Assembly (NCBI RefSeq): GCF_003970675.1
Contig: NZ_CP034562.1
Location: 3,038,001 to 3,102,000, forward strand
Origin: Flammeovirga pectinis
GTDB taxonomy: Bacteria; Bacteroidota; Bacteroidia; Cytophagales; Flammeovirgaceae
Direction of reading: 5' to 3'
DNA length: 64,000 nt
Shown here: piece after piece, positions 1 to 10,732 of the stretch
Position numbering within the stretch: position 1 is the stretch's first letter
How the letters are laid out: each line of letters starts with the position of its first letter
Position numbers and translations under genes: made by a program
The notes under the pieces: generated by a model
Seen by the model: only the letters and a program-made list of their open reading frames with translations
Databases searched by the model: none
What the model was told of the DNA's origin: nothing

Positions 1-863
1 TCAGCACGGATATCGTTAATCAATTGCTCTTGTTTTTCTCTAGATGTACCTCTACGCATACGTTTCAACATTTCTGTAGAACCGTGTTGTAATGGAATAT
101 CAAGGTAATTAGCAATATTATCACGTTCTTTCATTACATCAATTACATCCATTGGGAAGCCCGTTGGGTAAGCATAATGCAAACGTATCCACTCTAAACC
201 TTCAACATCTGATAAAGCTCTAAGTAAATCTGCTAAACGTCTCTTTTTATAAATATCAAGACCATAATATGTTAAGTCTTGTGCAATAAGAAGTATCTCT
301 TTTACCCCTTTAGCAACCATGTCTTCAGCTTGTTTTACCAAATCTTCTATTGGAGTAGAAACATGTTTCCCTCTCATTAAAGGAATTGCACAGAAAGAAC
401 AAGGGCGGTCACAACCTTCTGCAATCTTAAGGTATCCAAAGTGTTTGTCTGTAGTAAGAAGACGCTCACCTAATAATTCTTTTTTATAATCTGCGTTTAA
501 AGCTCTCAACAAGTTTGGCACTTCTCTAGTACCAAAGAATGCATCAACTTCAGGAATCTCGTTTACTAAATCTTCTTTATATCTTTCTGATAAACAACCA
601 GAAACATATACTTTATCAATTAAACCTTCTTTTTTAGCATCTGCATAACGAAGAATCGTTTCAATAGATTCCGTTTTAGCATGCCCAATAAATCCACAAG
701 TGTTGATTAATACTATATTAAACTTATCATCTTCAGCTTCATGAACTACTTCAATGCCATTACCTTTTAACTGTGTCATAATTACCTCAGAGTCTACAAT
801 GTTCTTAGAACAACCGAGTGTAATAATATTGACTTTATTTTCTTTAAGTGTCTTGGTTTTCAA
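1..863 (-). CDS. rimO: Ribosomal protein S12 methylthiotransferase RimO (3' end outside window)
   Basis: Radical-SAM enzyme that adds a methylthio group to a conserved Asp of ribosomal protein S12. About 287 codons are visible. The N-terminal MTTase part has ITLGCSKN and INTCGF, then the third cluster cysteine in SGCLSERY. The radical-SAM CxxxCxxC is seen as GCDRPCSFCAIP, followed by RGKHVSTP. The C-terminal TRAM part lies beyond base 1. The start is a TTG at 863: an in-frame TAA lies eight codons upstream and no ATG occurs before the first motif. MiaB is the close relative, but the GCSKN and RGKHVS wording fits RimO. Confidence 0.93.
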   Translation of the reverse strand, partial: MKTKTLKENKVNIITLGCSKNIVDSEVIMTQLKGNGIEVVHEAEDDKFNIVLINTCGFIGHAKTESIETILRYADAKKEGLIDKVYVSGCLSERYKEDLVNEIPEVDAFFGTREVPNLLRALNADYKKELLGERLLTTDKHFGYLKIAEGCDRPCSFCAIPLMRGKHVSTPIEDLVKQAEDMVAKGVKEILLIAQDLTYYGLDIYKKRRLADLLRALSDVEGLEWIRLHYAYPTGFPMDVIDVMKERDNIANYLDIPLQHGSTEMLKRMRRGTSREKQEQLINDIRA

Positions 864-902
864 GAGATTACTTGTTTCGTGATTTTACTTTACTTCGAAC
901 TG

Positions 903-933
903 CAAAAGTATTGCTTTCCTTTGTGGTTAGCAA
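903..933 (-). promoter_or_regulatory. Probable rimO promoter
   Basis: On the minus strand TACTTTTG (910-903) fits the Bacteroidota -7 element TAnnTTTG, with TTG at 933-931 as the -33 element and a 20-base spacer. Transcription would begin near 897, giving a leader of about 34 bases before the TTG start. Pattern match only. Confidence 0.45.
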
Positions 934-1114
934 CCAAAACTTTAAAGAGATGTAAATCATTTGGTAACCTTAAGAAAAAAAGATGTAAAACTCCTCAATT
1001 AGTAAGATTTGAGAGGGAAGATCTAATAAAAAATAGATATTTTTGTAAATTAAAGTATTAACTCATGATTCGAAATGACTATTTATTTAAATAGTCTATT
1101 ATTCCATATATAAT

Positions 1115-3424
1115 ATGAAGCTCTTCGAGCAAGATAATAACAAACGTGAAAAAAAAGAGCACATCTCAGAGGCTACCTTTATCCCTGTAATGACTCTTTC
1201 TGTAATCGCTATTACTTTCTTAGTAGGCATTTGGTCTATTAAAGAATTGAGCGATTATAAAACTGATGTCGAAAAATTAGAACATGAGTTCACAGAGAAA
1301 CAAAAAAGTGTTACCATAAATGAAGTAGAAAATGCTTTCAAGTATATCAAGTACTTAGAAAATAACACTGAAAACACTTTAAAAAAGACATTAAAGAATA
1401 GAGTTGATGAGGCCTATCATATTGCTTCTAATATCTACGAAAGAAATAAGGGGAGATACAGTAAAAAACAGATTATTAATCTAATTAAAGATTCATTATA
1501 CCCTATTCGTTTCAATTCAAATAGAGGATATTACTTTATTGATCATATTGATGGGTATTCTGTAATGAATGTAACAGATCCTAAAGCAGAAGGTAAAAGA
1601 ATATTAGACTATCAAGATGCTAGAGGAAACTTTTTTATTAAAAAAGAATTTGAAATAGCCAAAACTAAAGGGGCTGGTTACTTTGAATATTATTGGCGTA
1701 AACCTGGACAAACAGATGCTACTCAATACCCAAAAACATCTTACTTAAGGTACTTTAAAGAGCTTGGATTAATTCTAGGAACAGGGGAATACATGGATAA
1801 TGTTACCTATGATATGCAACTGAAAGCACTTGAAAGAATGTCTGCTATTCATTTTGGAGAAGATGGTTATTTATTTGTAAACAAAAGAGGTAATCCACTT
1901 TTAATGGGATGGAAATTTTTCCAAGAAGAAAAGAAAATTAGTGATAAACAGCTTAGGTCTTTACCTCTAACTACAGAAAAAGGGGATACTACTTACTTCC
2001 AAGATATACCATCACATTTAATGAATAAAAATCAGACTGGAGATTTTTATTATTATAATTATAAGAAGCCAACATCCAATGAGGTTACTAAGAAGTTTTC
2101 TTACATATTATATTTTAAAGAGTGGGACTGGACAATTGGTGCTGGAGTATATTTAGATGCTTTAGACGATCAAATTGCAGCCAAAAGATCTTTACTCATT
2201 AATGAACTTACCACAGAATTATTCCGAATTCTATCATTATCAACACTTCTTATCGCTATTCTTTGGTGGAGATTAAGAAAGGTGGCAACAGGTATTACAA
2301 ACAATATCCAAGAGTTTGCTACTTTCTTTGATGACGCCTCTAAAGAACATGTGAAGATTAATAAAGATCGTTTAGCTTATGCCGAGTTTGATCATTTAGC
2401 CGGTTTAGCAAACAAAATGCTTGATGATAGAGAAACGGATAAGAAAAAAATTATTGAGGCTTATCACGAAATTCAGACCTCAGAAGAAGAGCTTAGACAA
2501 CAATCTGAAAGTTTGCTTTACACTAATCAAAAATTAGAAGAAGCAATGCAAGAAGTTAAAGCTGCTCAGGTTCGTTTAATTAATTCTGAGAAAATGGCTT
2601 CTCTTGGTCAATTAACGGCCGGAATTGCACACGAAATTAATAATCCAATTAACTTTGTATCTTCAAATGTACAACCTCTTAAAGATGATATAGAAGATTT
2701 GCTGACGTTATTAAATAGCTGCAATGATCTTACTAAAGAATTTGAGAGTAAAGAAGCTTTTGATAAAAGGGTAAGTGAAATTAATTCTCTAGCCAATGAG
2801 ATAGAGGTTGATGTAATTACCGAAGAAATTAAGCAATTACTAAATGGTATAGAAGAAGGTGCGTTACGAACAAAAGAAATTGTTCTTGGTTTACGTACTT
2901 TCTCTCGTTTAGATGAAGATACTTTTAAATACGCTAGTATTAACGAGGGTATAAATTCTACGCTTACAATCCTTAATAATAAAGCAAAAAAGAAAAACGC
3001 TATTATTAAAAGTGAGTTACAAGATAAATTACCTGATATAGAATGTTTACCTGGTCGAATTAATCAGGTTTTCATGAATATTATTAATAACGCAATTCAA
3101 GCTGTAGATCAAAATACAGGTTTAATTACTATAAAATCTAGTTACTTAGAAGGCGATGAACATATATCAATATCAATTAAAGATAATGGTGTAGGTATGC
3201 CGCAGGCAGTAATTGATAAGATATTCGAACCGTTCTTCACTACTAAAGATGTTGGTGAAGGAACTGGTTTAGGACTTTCTATTTCATACGGTATTATTCA
3301 GAAACATGGAGGTGAAATTATGGTTGCCAGTAAACCAAAAACCGAACAAAACCCTGAATCTTATACCGAATTTACTATACACCTACCAATTGTAGGCAAA
3401 AATGATTTAAAACACGATTATTAG
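1115..3424 (+). CDS. Cache-domain sensor histidine kinase
   Basis: Membrane sensor kinase of 769 residues. A transmembrane helix at about 22-44 and a second near 365-385 enclose a large periplasmic region with two Cache-like modules (NRGYYFID..., then [11 protein letters not shown] and [15 protein letters not shown]), usual for small-molecule sensing. A coiled linker (460-500) leads to HisKA with GIAHEINNP (phosphorylated His506) and a HATPase domain with NNAIQAV (N box), DNGVGMP (G1) and GTGLGLS (G2). No receiver domain is fused and no regulator gene adjoins. Only four bases separate its stop from rsmH, so the two are probably co-transcribed. The ligand cannot be read from sequence. Confidence 0.9.
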   Translation: MKLFEQDNNKREKKEHISEATFIPVMTLSVIAITFLVGIWSIKELSDYKTDVEKLEHEFTEKQKSVTINEVENAFKYIKYLENNTENTLKKTLKNRVDEAYHIASNIYERNKGRYSKKQIINLIKDSLYPIRFNSNRGYYFIDHIDGYSVMNVTDPKAEGKRILDYQDARGNFFIKKEFEIAKTKGAGYFEYYWRKPGQTDATQYPKTSYLRYFKELGLILGTGEYMDNVTYDMQLKALERMSAIHFGEDGYLFVNKRGNPLLMGWKFFQEEKKISDKQLRSLPLTTEKGDTTYFQDIPSHLMNKNQTGDFYYYNYKKPTSNEVTKKFSYILYFKEWDWTIGAGVYLDALDDQIAAKRSLLINELTTELFRILSLSTLLIAILWWRLRKVATGITNNIQEFATFFDDASKEHVKINKDRLAYAEFDHLAGLANKMLDDRETDKKKIIEAYHEIQTSEEELRQQSESLLYTNQKLEEAMQEVKAAQVRLINSEKMASLGQLTAGIAHEINNPINFVSSNVQPLKDDIEDLLTLLNSCNDLTKEFESKEAFDKRVSEINSLANEIEVDVITEEIKQLLNGIEEGALRTKEIVLGLRTFSRLDEDTFKYASINEGINSTLTILNNKAKKKNAIIKSELQDKLPDIECLPGRINQVFMNIINNAIQAVDQNTGLITIKSSYLEGDEHISISIKDNGVGMPQAVIDKIFEPFFTTKDVGEGTGLGLSISYGIIQKHGGEIMVASKPKTEQNPESYTEFTIHLPIVGKNDLKHDY

Positions 3425-3428
3425 ATAT

Positions 3429-4352
3429 ATGAGCGATTATCATGTTCCCGTGATGCTTCACGAATGTGTAGAAGGACTAAATATTGATCCTACAAAAGTT
3501 TATGTTGATGTCACTTTCGGTGGAGGTGGCCACACAAGAGAAATATTAAAACACCTTACAACAGGTAAGCTTGTTGTATTTGATCAAGATCCTGACGCAA
3601 AGAAAAATGCTGATGAGATTAATGATGATCGTTTAATTTTCTGTGCAGCAAATTTTAGATATTTAAAGAGATATTTAAGATTACACGGCATAAAAGAAGT
3701 AGCCGGTATTTTAGGTGATTTAGGAATTTCTTCTCATCAAATTGATGAAACCTCTCGTGGTTTTTCTACAAGAGGAGATGCTCCTTTAGATATGCGAATG
3801 GCACAATCTGGAACTTTATCTGCTAAAACACTTATTAATGAGTACGAAGAAAGCAAGTTAAAGAGTATTTTCAGGTTGTATGGAGAATTAACGCATCCTC
3901 ATAAAGCTGCTAGTTTAATTGTACAAGCAAGAGCAAGTGCTGAGATAGAAACTACAGTAGATTTAATGAATGTCTTAAGACCAATGGCACCTAGAGGTAA
4001 GGAAAATAGATTCTTTGCACAGGTATTTCAAGCAATTCGTATTGAAGTAAACGAAGAGCTAGAAACTTTAAAAGAAATGATTGAGCAAGGTACCGAAATT
4101 CTAGAAGTAGGCGGACACTTTGTTATCGAATCATACCATTCTTTGGAAGACAGATTAGTTAAAAACTTTTTCAAATCTGGAAACTTTGAAGGTACGCAAG
4201 AAAAAGACTTTTTTGGTAATTTAATCCGACCTCTTAAGCCTACAAAAAGCAAACCGATTACTGCTACTCCAGAAGAAATTGCACTCAATAGAAGGGCAAG
4301 AAGTGCCAAATTAAGAGTTGCGGTTAAACAACCCCCTCTTCCTAAGAAGTAG
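3429..4352 (+). CDS. rsmH: 16S rRNA (cytosine-1402-N4)-methyltransferase RsmH
   Basis: SAM-dependent methyltransferase acting on C1402 in the decoding centre of 16S rRNA, 307 residues as usual. It opens with the family signature YHVPVMLHECV; the SAM-binding loop is TFGGGGHT. LGDLGISSHQID, RGFSTRGDAPLDMRM and the C-terminal ESYHSLEDRLVKNFF are all characteristic. In many bacteria rsmH (mraW) heads the division and cell-wall cluster next to ftsL and ftsI. Here it follows a Cache histidine kinase and is closed by a terminator, so it is detached from that cluster. Confidence 0.96.
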   Translation: MSDYHVPVMLHECVEGLNIDPTKVYVDVTFGGGGHTREILKHLTTGKLVVFDQDPDAKKNADEINDDRLIFCAANFRYLKRYLRLHGIKEVAGILGDLGISSHQIDETSRGFSTRGDAPLDMRMAQSGTLSAKTLINEYEESKLKSIFRLYGELTHPHKAASLIVQARASAEIETTVDLMNVLRPMAPRGKENRFFAQVFQAIRIEVNEELETLKEMIEQGTEILEVGGHFVIESYHSLEDRLVKNFFKSGNFEGTQEKDFFGNLIRPLKPTKSKPITATPEEIALNRRARSAKLRVAVKQPPLPKK

Positions 4353-4374
4353 ATTTAAAAATTTGACACAAAAA

Positions 4375-4406
4375 AACCGTTTGATTAACTCAAACGGTTT
4401 TTTTTT
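4375..4406 (+). terminator. Bidirectional intrinsic terminator (rsmH / skp cluster)
   Basis: Perfect 10-bp stem AACCGTTTGA / TCAAACGGTT around a 5-base loop. It has a T-run on the plus strand (to 4406) and an A-run before the stem, so it can end both rsmH and the convergent chaperone operon. Confidence 0.9.
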
Positions 4407-4424
4407 ATGCTTATTACTAAGTAA

Positions 4425-4931
4425 CTATTTTACTTTTGTAATTACAGCATCTGTAATATCATCTGCACCATCTTTGTAAAGTAACATCTCTACAGGTAAT
4501 ACATATTGGTATCCTTGTGCTTTTGCTACTTCTGCTAAAGCTACTTCAGCTCTTTTACGAAGTGGTGTAATTGCAGCATCCTGACGTTTAGCAAAGTTTT
4601 GCTGAGCAGTTTGTTGAAACTCTTGTAAGTTTCTTTGTAACAACTCTAACTCTTGTGCTTTTTGTTGAATGATTTCTGGTAACCAATTAGTTTGGTTTTG
4701 TTGGAAATCAGCATATTTAGATTGGAACTCTTGTTGTTGTTGTTGCATAGATGTATACAACTGATTTTGGTAGCTTTCCAATTCCTTCATTTTAGATTCA
4801 AATTCAGGAATAGCTCTAACAACACTATCAAGGTTTGCGTAAGCAAAGATTTTCGTTTGAGCAGAGCTTTCAGTAGCAAAACTCATTAATATAACCGCAA
4901 ATAAAGATGCGAATAAAGCTTTTAATTTCAT
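4425..4931 (-). CDS. OmpH/Skp family periplasmic chaperone (third of three)
   Basis: Exported chaperone of the Skp/OmpH family, which holds unfolded outer-membrane proteins on the way to the BAM complex. The start is set at MKLKALFASL (168 residues) because this begins a clean signal peptide ending SSAQ; an ATG seven codons upstream would spoil it. The mature protein opens with the family strand (KIFAYANLDSVV). A Gln-rich coiled coil (YQNQLYTSMQQQQQEF...) forms the arm, and the C-terminal strand contains YQYVLPVE. It follows the second paralogue after 36 bases. Confidence 0.88.
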   Translation of the reverse strand: MKLKALFASLFAVILMSFATESSAQTKIFAYANLDSVVRAIPEFESKMKELESYQNQLYTSMQQQQQEFQSKYADFQQNQTNWLPEIIQQKAQELELLQRNLQEFQQTAQQNFAKRQDAAITPLRKRAEVALAEVAKAQGYQYVLPVEMLLYKDGADDITDAVITKVK

Positions 4932-4967
4932 TGTTTCTTGTTTGTAAGTCAATAAATATCTTAGGTA

Positions 4968-5483
4968 TTATTGCCCGTTCATTTTAGCAATAACTTTACC
5001 TGTAATGTCTTCACCGTTCGCATCAATTAAGTATGCTCCAATTCTTGCCATTACACCACGAGCAATTACAATTGTATAACCGCCTTCTTTAGCTACAATT
5101 GCTACTTGTCCCTCTAACTTTTTCATTAAAGGTTCCATAGCTTCAGCCTGTTTCTTGTTGATACCTTCCTGAGCACGTTGCTGTAAAGCTTGTATCTCTT
5201 GTTGTAACTCTTGTAACTCTTGTTCCTTTGATTGAATCTCCGCAGGGGCTAAAGTTGCTTGGCTTTGCGACAATTGCTGGTATTTCTCCTGCAATGTACG
5301 TTGTTTCATCTCGATCTGAGTTTTAAACTGTTTTGCATAAGATTCAATAATCTTTTGCTGAGTTTTAAACTCTGCCATAGAAGTAATCACACTATCTTCA
5401 TTGATATAGGCTACTTTCTGTTGAGCCATTGCCACTGAAGATAGCATCATCAACGACCAAAGCGCGAATAACATTTTCTTCAT
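4968..5483 (-). CDS. OmpH/Skp family periplasmic chaperone (second of three)
   Basis: 171-residue exported chaperone. Signal peptide MKKMLFALWSLMMLSSVAMAQ, then QKVAYINEDSVIT, a long Gln/Glu-rich coiled coil (about 45-115) and the C-terminal strand GGYTIVIARGVMARIGAYLI. The layout matches Skp: a short beta body with helical tentacles. It lies between two paralogues on the same strand (36 bases to the next gene, 72 from the previous one), which suggests an operon from local duplication. Confidence 0.9.
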   Translation of the reverse strand: MKKMLFALWSLMMLSSVAMAQQKVAYINEDSVITSMAEFKTQQKIIESYAKQFKTQIEMKQRTLQEKYQQLSQSQATLAPAEIQSKEQELQELQQEIQALQQRAQEGINKKQAEAMEPLMKKLEGQVAIVAKEGGYTIVIARGVMARIGAYLIDANGEDITGKVIAKMNGQ

Positions 5484-5555
5484 TTGTGTAATTTAATTTC
5501 TCTGTTTATACGTAAATTTCTACTTGGAGAAAATTTTCAACTGCAAAAATATAAA

Positions 5556-6089
5556 TTATCTTGGAGAATCCTCAGGATCGCCCTCATCAAGTTCGTCTAA
5601 AACGAAATCTGTGTAATTATATTTAGGATCTGAGTAGATTAAAGTGATATCTGATGCCTTATCGAAGATAAAATTCAACTTTTTTTGTCTAGCAACTGTT
5701 TGACAAGCTTTTGAAATTTTATCCTGAAGTGGTTTCATATATTCCATTCTCTTCGAATACAACAATCCTTCATACCCAAAATGATTGGTTTGAAACTCTC
5801 GCAAAGCCTGTTTTAATTCAGCAATGTTTTCTAGTTTCTCTGCTTTCATTTCTGGTGTAAGCAAGATTTCTTCATGAGAATAAGCTCTTTCAAGATCGGC
5901 AATTTCAGATTTCATATTGTCGAGTTCTTTTAACCACTTATCCGTCAATTTCTTTAATTTCCCTTCAGCCTCATTATACTCAGGTAATTGTTCAATTATT
6001 ACCTGTGAATCAATATATCCAAACCTTTGAGCATTCACTAAAGGCAGATTAATGAGAAAGAATAGAGTAATCAAGAGGAAGTTCTTCAT
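5556..6089 (-). CDS. OmpH/Skp family periplasmic chaperone (first of three)
   Basis: 177 residues. Signal peptide ending LPLVNAQ, then RFGYIDSQVIIEQLPEY, the classic Bacteroidota OmpH opening, a coiled coil from about 40 to 130, and the strand LNFIFDKASDITLIYSDPKYNYTD. The acidic tail ends in DEGDPEDSPR. It is the most diverged of the three neighbours and the most like the OmpH usually encoded behind bamA; no bamA adjoins here. Forty bases separate it from the methyltransferase gene upstream on the same strand. Confidence 0.9.
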   Translation of the reverse strand: MKNFLLITLFFLINLPLVNAQRFGYIDSQVIIEQLPEYNEAEGKLKKLTDKWLKELDNMKSEIADLERAYSHEEILLTPEMKAEKLENIAELKQALREFQTNHFGYEGLLYSKRMEYMKPLQDKISKACQTVARQKKLNFIFDKASDITLIYSDPKYNYTDFVLDELDEGDPEDSPR

Positions 6090-6129
6090 ATTTCTCCAGT
6101 TTAATTATCCTTAAAGATGTTTATATTCT

Positions 6130-6783
6130 TTATTTTATCAAAGTATAGATTGCTCTTATCAAATGCGTCGTAGTTTCGTAAGTTTGCAACGAATGCGAGC
6201 TAAAACCTGCCCTAGATGAATATAAAGCGATATCTTCCGCATCTACAAGTGTTGCATCTAAGACACCCCAATCCTCCTTTACGACAACTTTTTTATCATT
6301 TGATAACATTCCGACCTTAGAAATTGAATTATTTTTAGGACATTCTATGATTAAACGTCCTCCTTCTTTCAGCCAAGAGTGTGCTTTTTTAATAACTAAT
6401 TGTTGATCTTCTGGTTTTAATTCCAAAATTCCAGACCACATCCATAGAATTGTATCAATTGAATTTTCTTCCCATTCTAAATCACAAAGGTCTTCGTGTA
6501 GCACCTTTACTTGAGACGAGTAGTTTGATTTTAAAAGAGCTACTAAATCACTAACTCTTTCAACAGCAATTACATTTCCTTTAAAATTTTTATGAGATAA
6601 TGCCTTTATAATTCTACCATATCCAGATCCAAACTCCATTAAAGTGGGTGAGTTATTAATAGAATCAAAAACTACGTCTAAATCTTCTCCGTTTGCTAAC
6701 CCTATTTGGTTGGCAAAGTTTTGAAACGTATCGAGAGGCATATTTTCATAGAAAGCAGTATTACTATCTTTCACTTGTTTCAT
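6130..6783 (-). CDS. Class I SAM-dependent methyltransferase
   Basis: About 217 residues from the start MKQVKDSNTA; an ATG 14 codons upstream is possible but adds an unlikely Cys-rich tail. SAM-binding motif I is LMEFGSGYGRIIKAL, the acidic end of strand 2 is VIAVERV, and the strand 4 region is DTILWMWSGILEL. The C-terminal half is a plain Rossmann-type methyltransferase with no target-recognition domain. The substrate is unknown. It probably heads the transcript that continues into the three chaperone genes. Confidence 0.75.
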   Translation of the reverse strand: MKQVKDSNTAFYENMPLDTFQNFANQIGLANGEDLDVVFDSINNSPTLMEFGSGYGRIIKALSHKNFKGNVIAVERVSDLVALLKSNYSSQVKVLHEDLCDLEWEENSIDTILWMWSGILELKPEDQQLVIKKAHSWLKEGGRLIIECPKNNSISKVGMLSNDKKVVVKEDWGVLDATLVDAEDIALYSSRAGFSSHSLQTYETTTHLIRAIYTLIK

Positions 6784-6836
6784 ATAAATTATTTTAACAC
6801 AGTAATAGCACTGCATTGAACACATTCATAACGGTT

Positions 6837-6863
6837 CAAAAATAATGCAAATTGTATCATCAA
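6837..6863 (-). promoter_or_regulatory. Probable promoter of the methyltransferase-chaperone genes
   Basis: Minus strand TATTTTTG (6844-6837) fits TAnnTTTG, with TTG at 6863-6861 after a 16-base spacer. The start would be near 6830, about 47 bases before the chosen ATG. Pattern match only. Confidence 0.45.
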
Positions 6864-6983
6864 GTGTAAATATTACTAATTAGATAGTTTTAGTGTTAAT
6901 AAAAGTAAGTTTTTAAAGGTGGTTTATAATTAAGTACTCTTGTTACTTATAATAATCCTTATTTCTAATTTTACTAAAACATA

Positions 6984-7020
6984 AAAAGACCTCTTCCAAT
7001 TGCTCGGAAAAGGTCTTTTT
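6984..7020 (-). terminator. Intrinsic terminator after idh
   Basis: AAAAGACCT pairs with AGGTCTTTT, with an inner TTCC/GGAA pairing and a loop of about 8 bases. On the minus strand it ends in a T-run, 20 bases past the idh stop codon. Confidence 0.85.
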
Positions 7021-7039
7021 TATTGTAAAAATTAAATCT

Positions 7040-9597
<2,558 letters not shown>

Positions 9598-10710
9598 ATG
9601 ACCTTTCAATTAAAAAATAAAATTAAGCAAGATACAGTATGGCAAGTACTTCTAATACTTGCTTATTTCTTTCTTACATTTAACTTTTTTAATCAACGTT
9701 TTGGCAATCAATATGCATTAATGAAAGCTTTATTATTGATAAGTTGTCAAATATTCATCTGGCAGGTCAATATCACTTTCCTTCTCCCAAAACTTTTACT
9801 TCAGAAAAAACACATACTATATGCCGTTGTATTATTTACAATGGTAATTATTGTCGCTTTTGTATATCAAAAAGTAGAACGATACATAATAGACTCTTGG
9901 AAGCTATCTGTTAGAGAAGAGTTACTGTTTCCTTTTGATGATCCAGAATTTACAGGTAGAAATCACAGGCCTAATTTAAAGAAATTAAAAAGGGGTTTTA
10001 AACTATTTGAATCAACTTATAACTTAATCTTATTTAGTGTAATTGCATTAGCTTCTACTGCTTACAAAATGACTACATATAGCCTTAAAAAAGAAAATGA
10101 AGCATCAAGTTTAAGAGAAGAAAAAGTGAAATCTGAGATGGATTTTCTTAAATCCCAAGTAAACCCACATTTCTTATTTAATGTTTTAAATAATATCTAT
10201 TCACTTTCTTTTCTAAAATCTGATAAAACTCCTGATGTTGTTTTACAATTATCAAATATGCTGAGGTATATGCTTTATGATACCGGTACTGCAACTGTAC
10301 CCCTTCAAAAAGAGATAGATTACCTAAATAACTTTATAGGATTACATATTCTTAAAGATGATGCTATTAAAGATAACATTGATATAAATTGGGATATACA
10401 AAATAGTAATTTACCTATTGCTCCTTTGTTATTTGCTCCATTTATAGAAAATGCTTTTAAACATAGTCATATAGAAGATGAAACAAATGGGTGGATTAAA
10501 ATTTCACTGTCCTCATCTTTAGATGGCCAAATCACTTTTAAAGTTAGTAATAGTCAGCCTTTAAATAATTTATCAAAAGATAAACAAGGAGGAATAGGTT
10601 TGGAGAATGTAAAAAAACGTCTCAACTTGCAATACAAGAATAAACACTCAATGGTAATACATGATTCATCTAAAGAGTATTCCATTATACTAAATATCAA
10701 CACACAATAA
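9598..10710 (+). CDS. LytS-type sensor histidine kinase
   Basis: Membrane kinase of the His_kinase (PF06580) class, 370 residues from ATG 9598; a TTG 22 codons upstream is a weaker option. Four hydrophobic helices fill residues 15-155. A short coil precedes the phospho-acceptor motif NPHFLFNVLNNIYSLS (His about 190). The ATPase part has PFIENAFKHS (N box) and GGIGLENVKKRL (G box). These kinases normally pair with LytTR-domain regulators; none is adjacent. Instead icmF starts 22 bases downstream, apparently in the same transcript. Confidence 0.9.
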   Translation: MTFQLKNKIKQDTVWQVLLILAYFFLTFNFFNQRFGNQYALMKALLLISCQIFIWQVNITFLLPKLLLQKKHILYAVVLFTMVIIVAFVYQKVERYIIDSWKLSVREELLFPFDDPEFTGRNHRPNLKKLKRGFKLFESTYNLILFSVIALASTAYKMTTYSLKKENEASSLREEKVKSEMDFLKSQVNPHFLFNVLNNIYSLSFLKSDKTPDVVLQLSNMLRYMLYDTGTATVPLQKEIDYLNNFIGLHILKDDAIKDNIDINWDIQNSNLPIAPLLFAPFIENAFKHSHIEDETNGWIKISLSSSLDGQITFKVSNSQPLNNLSKDKQGGIGLENVKKRLNLQYKNKHSMVIHDSSKEYSIILNINTQ

Positions 10711-10732
10711 ACATTAAACACATACCACAGAA

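Noticed and set aside
879-1061. 60-codon plus-strand ORF between rimO and the Cache kinase
   Set aside because: No family, Cys/Lys/Phe-rich random composition, and it overlaps the probable rimO promoter; judged non-coding.
4728-4750. TTGTTG repeat resembling a microsatellite
   Set aside because: It is the coding run for consecutive Gln residues in a Skp-like coiled coil.
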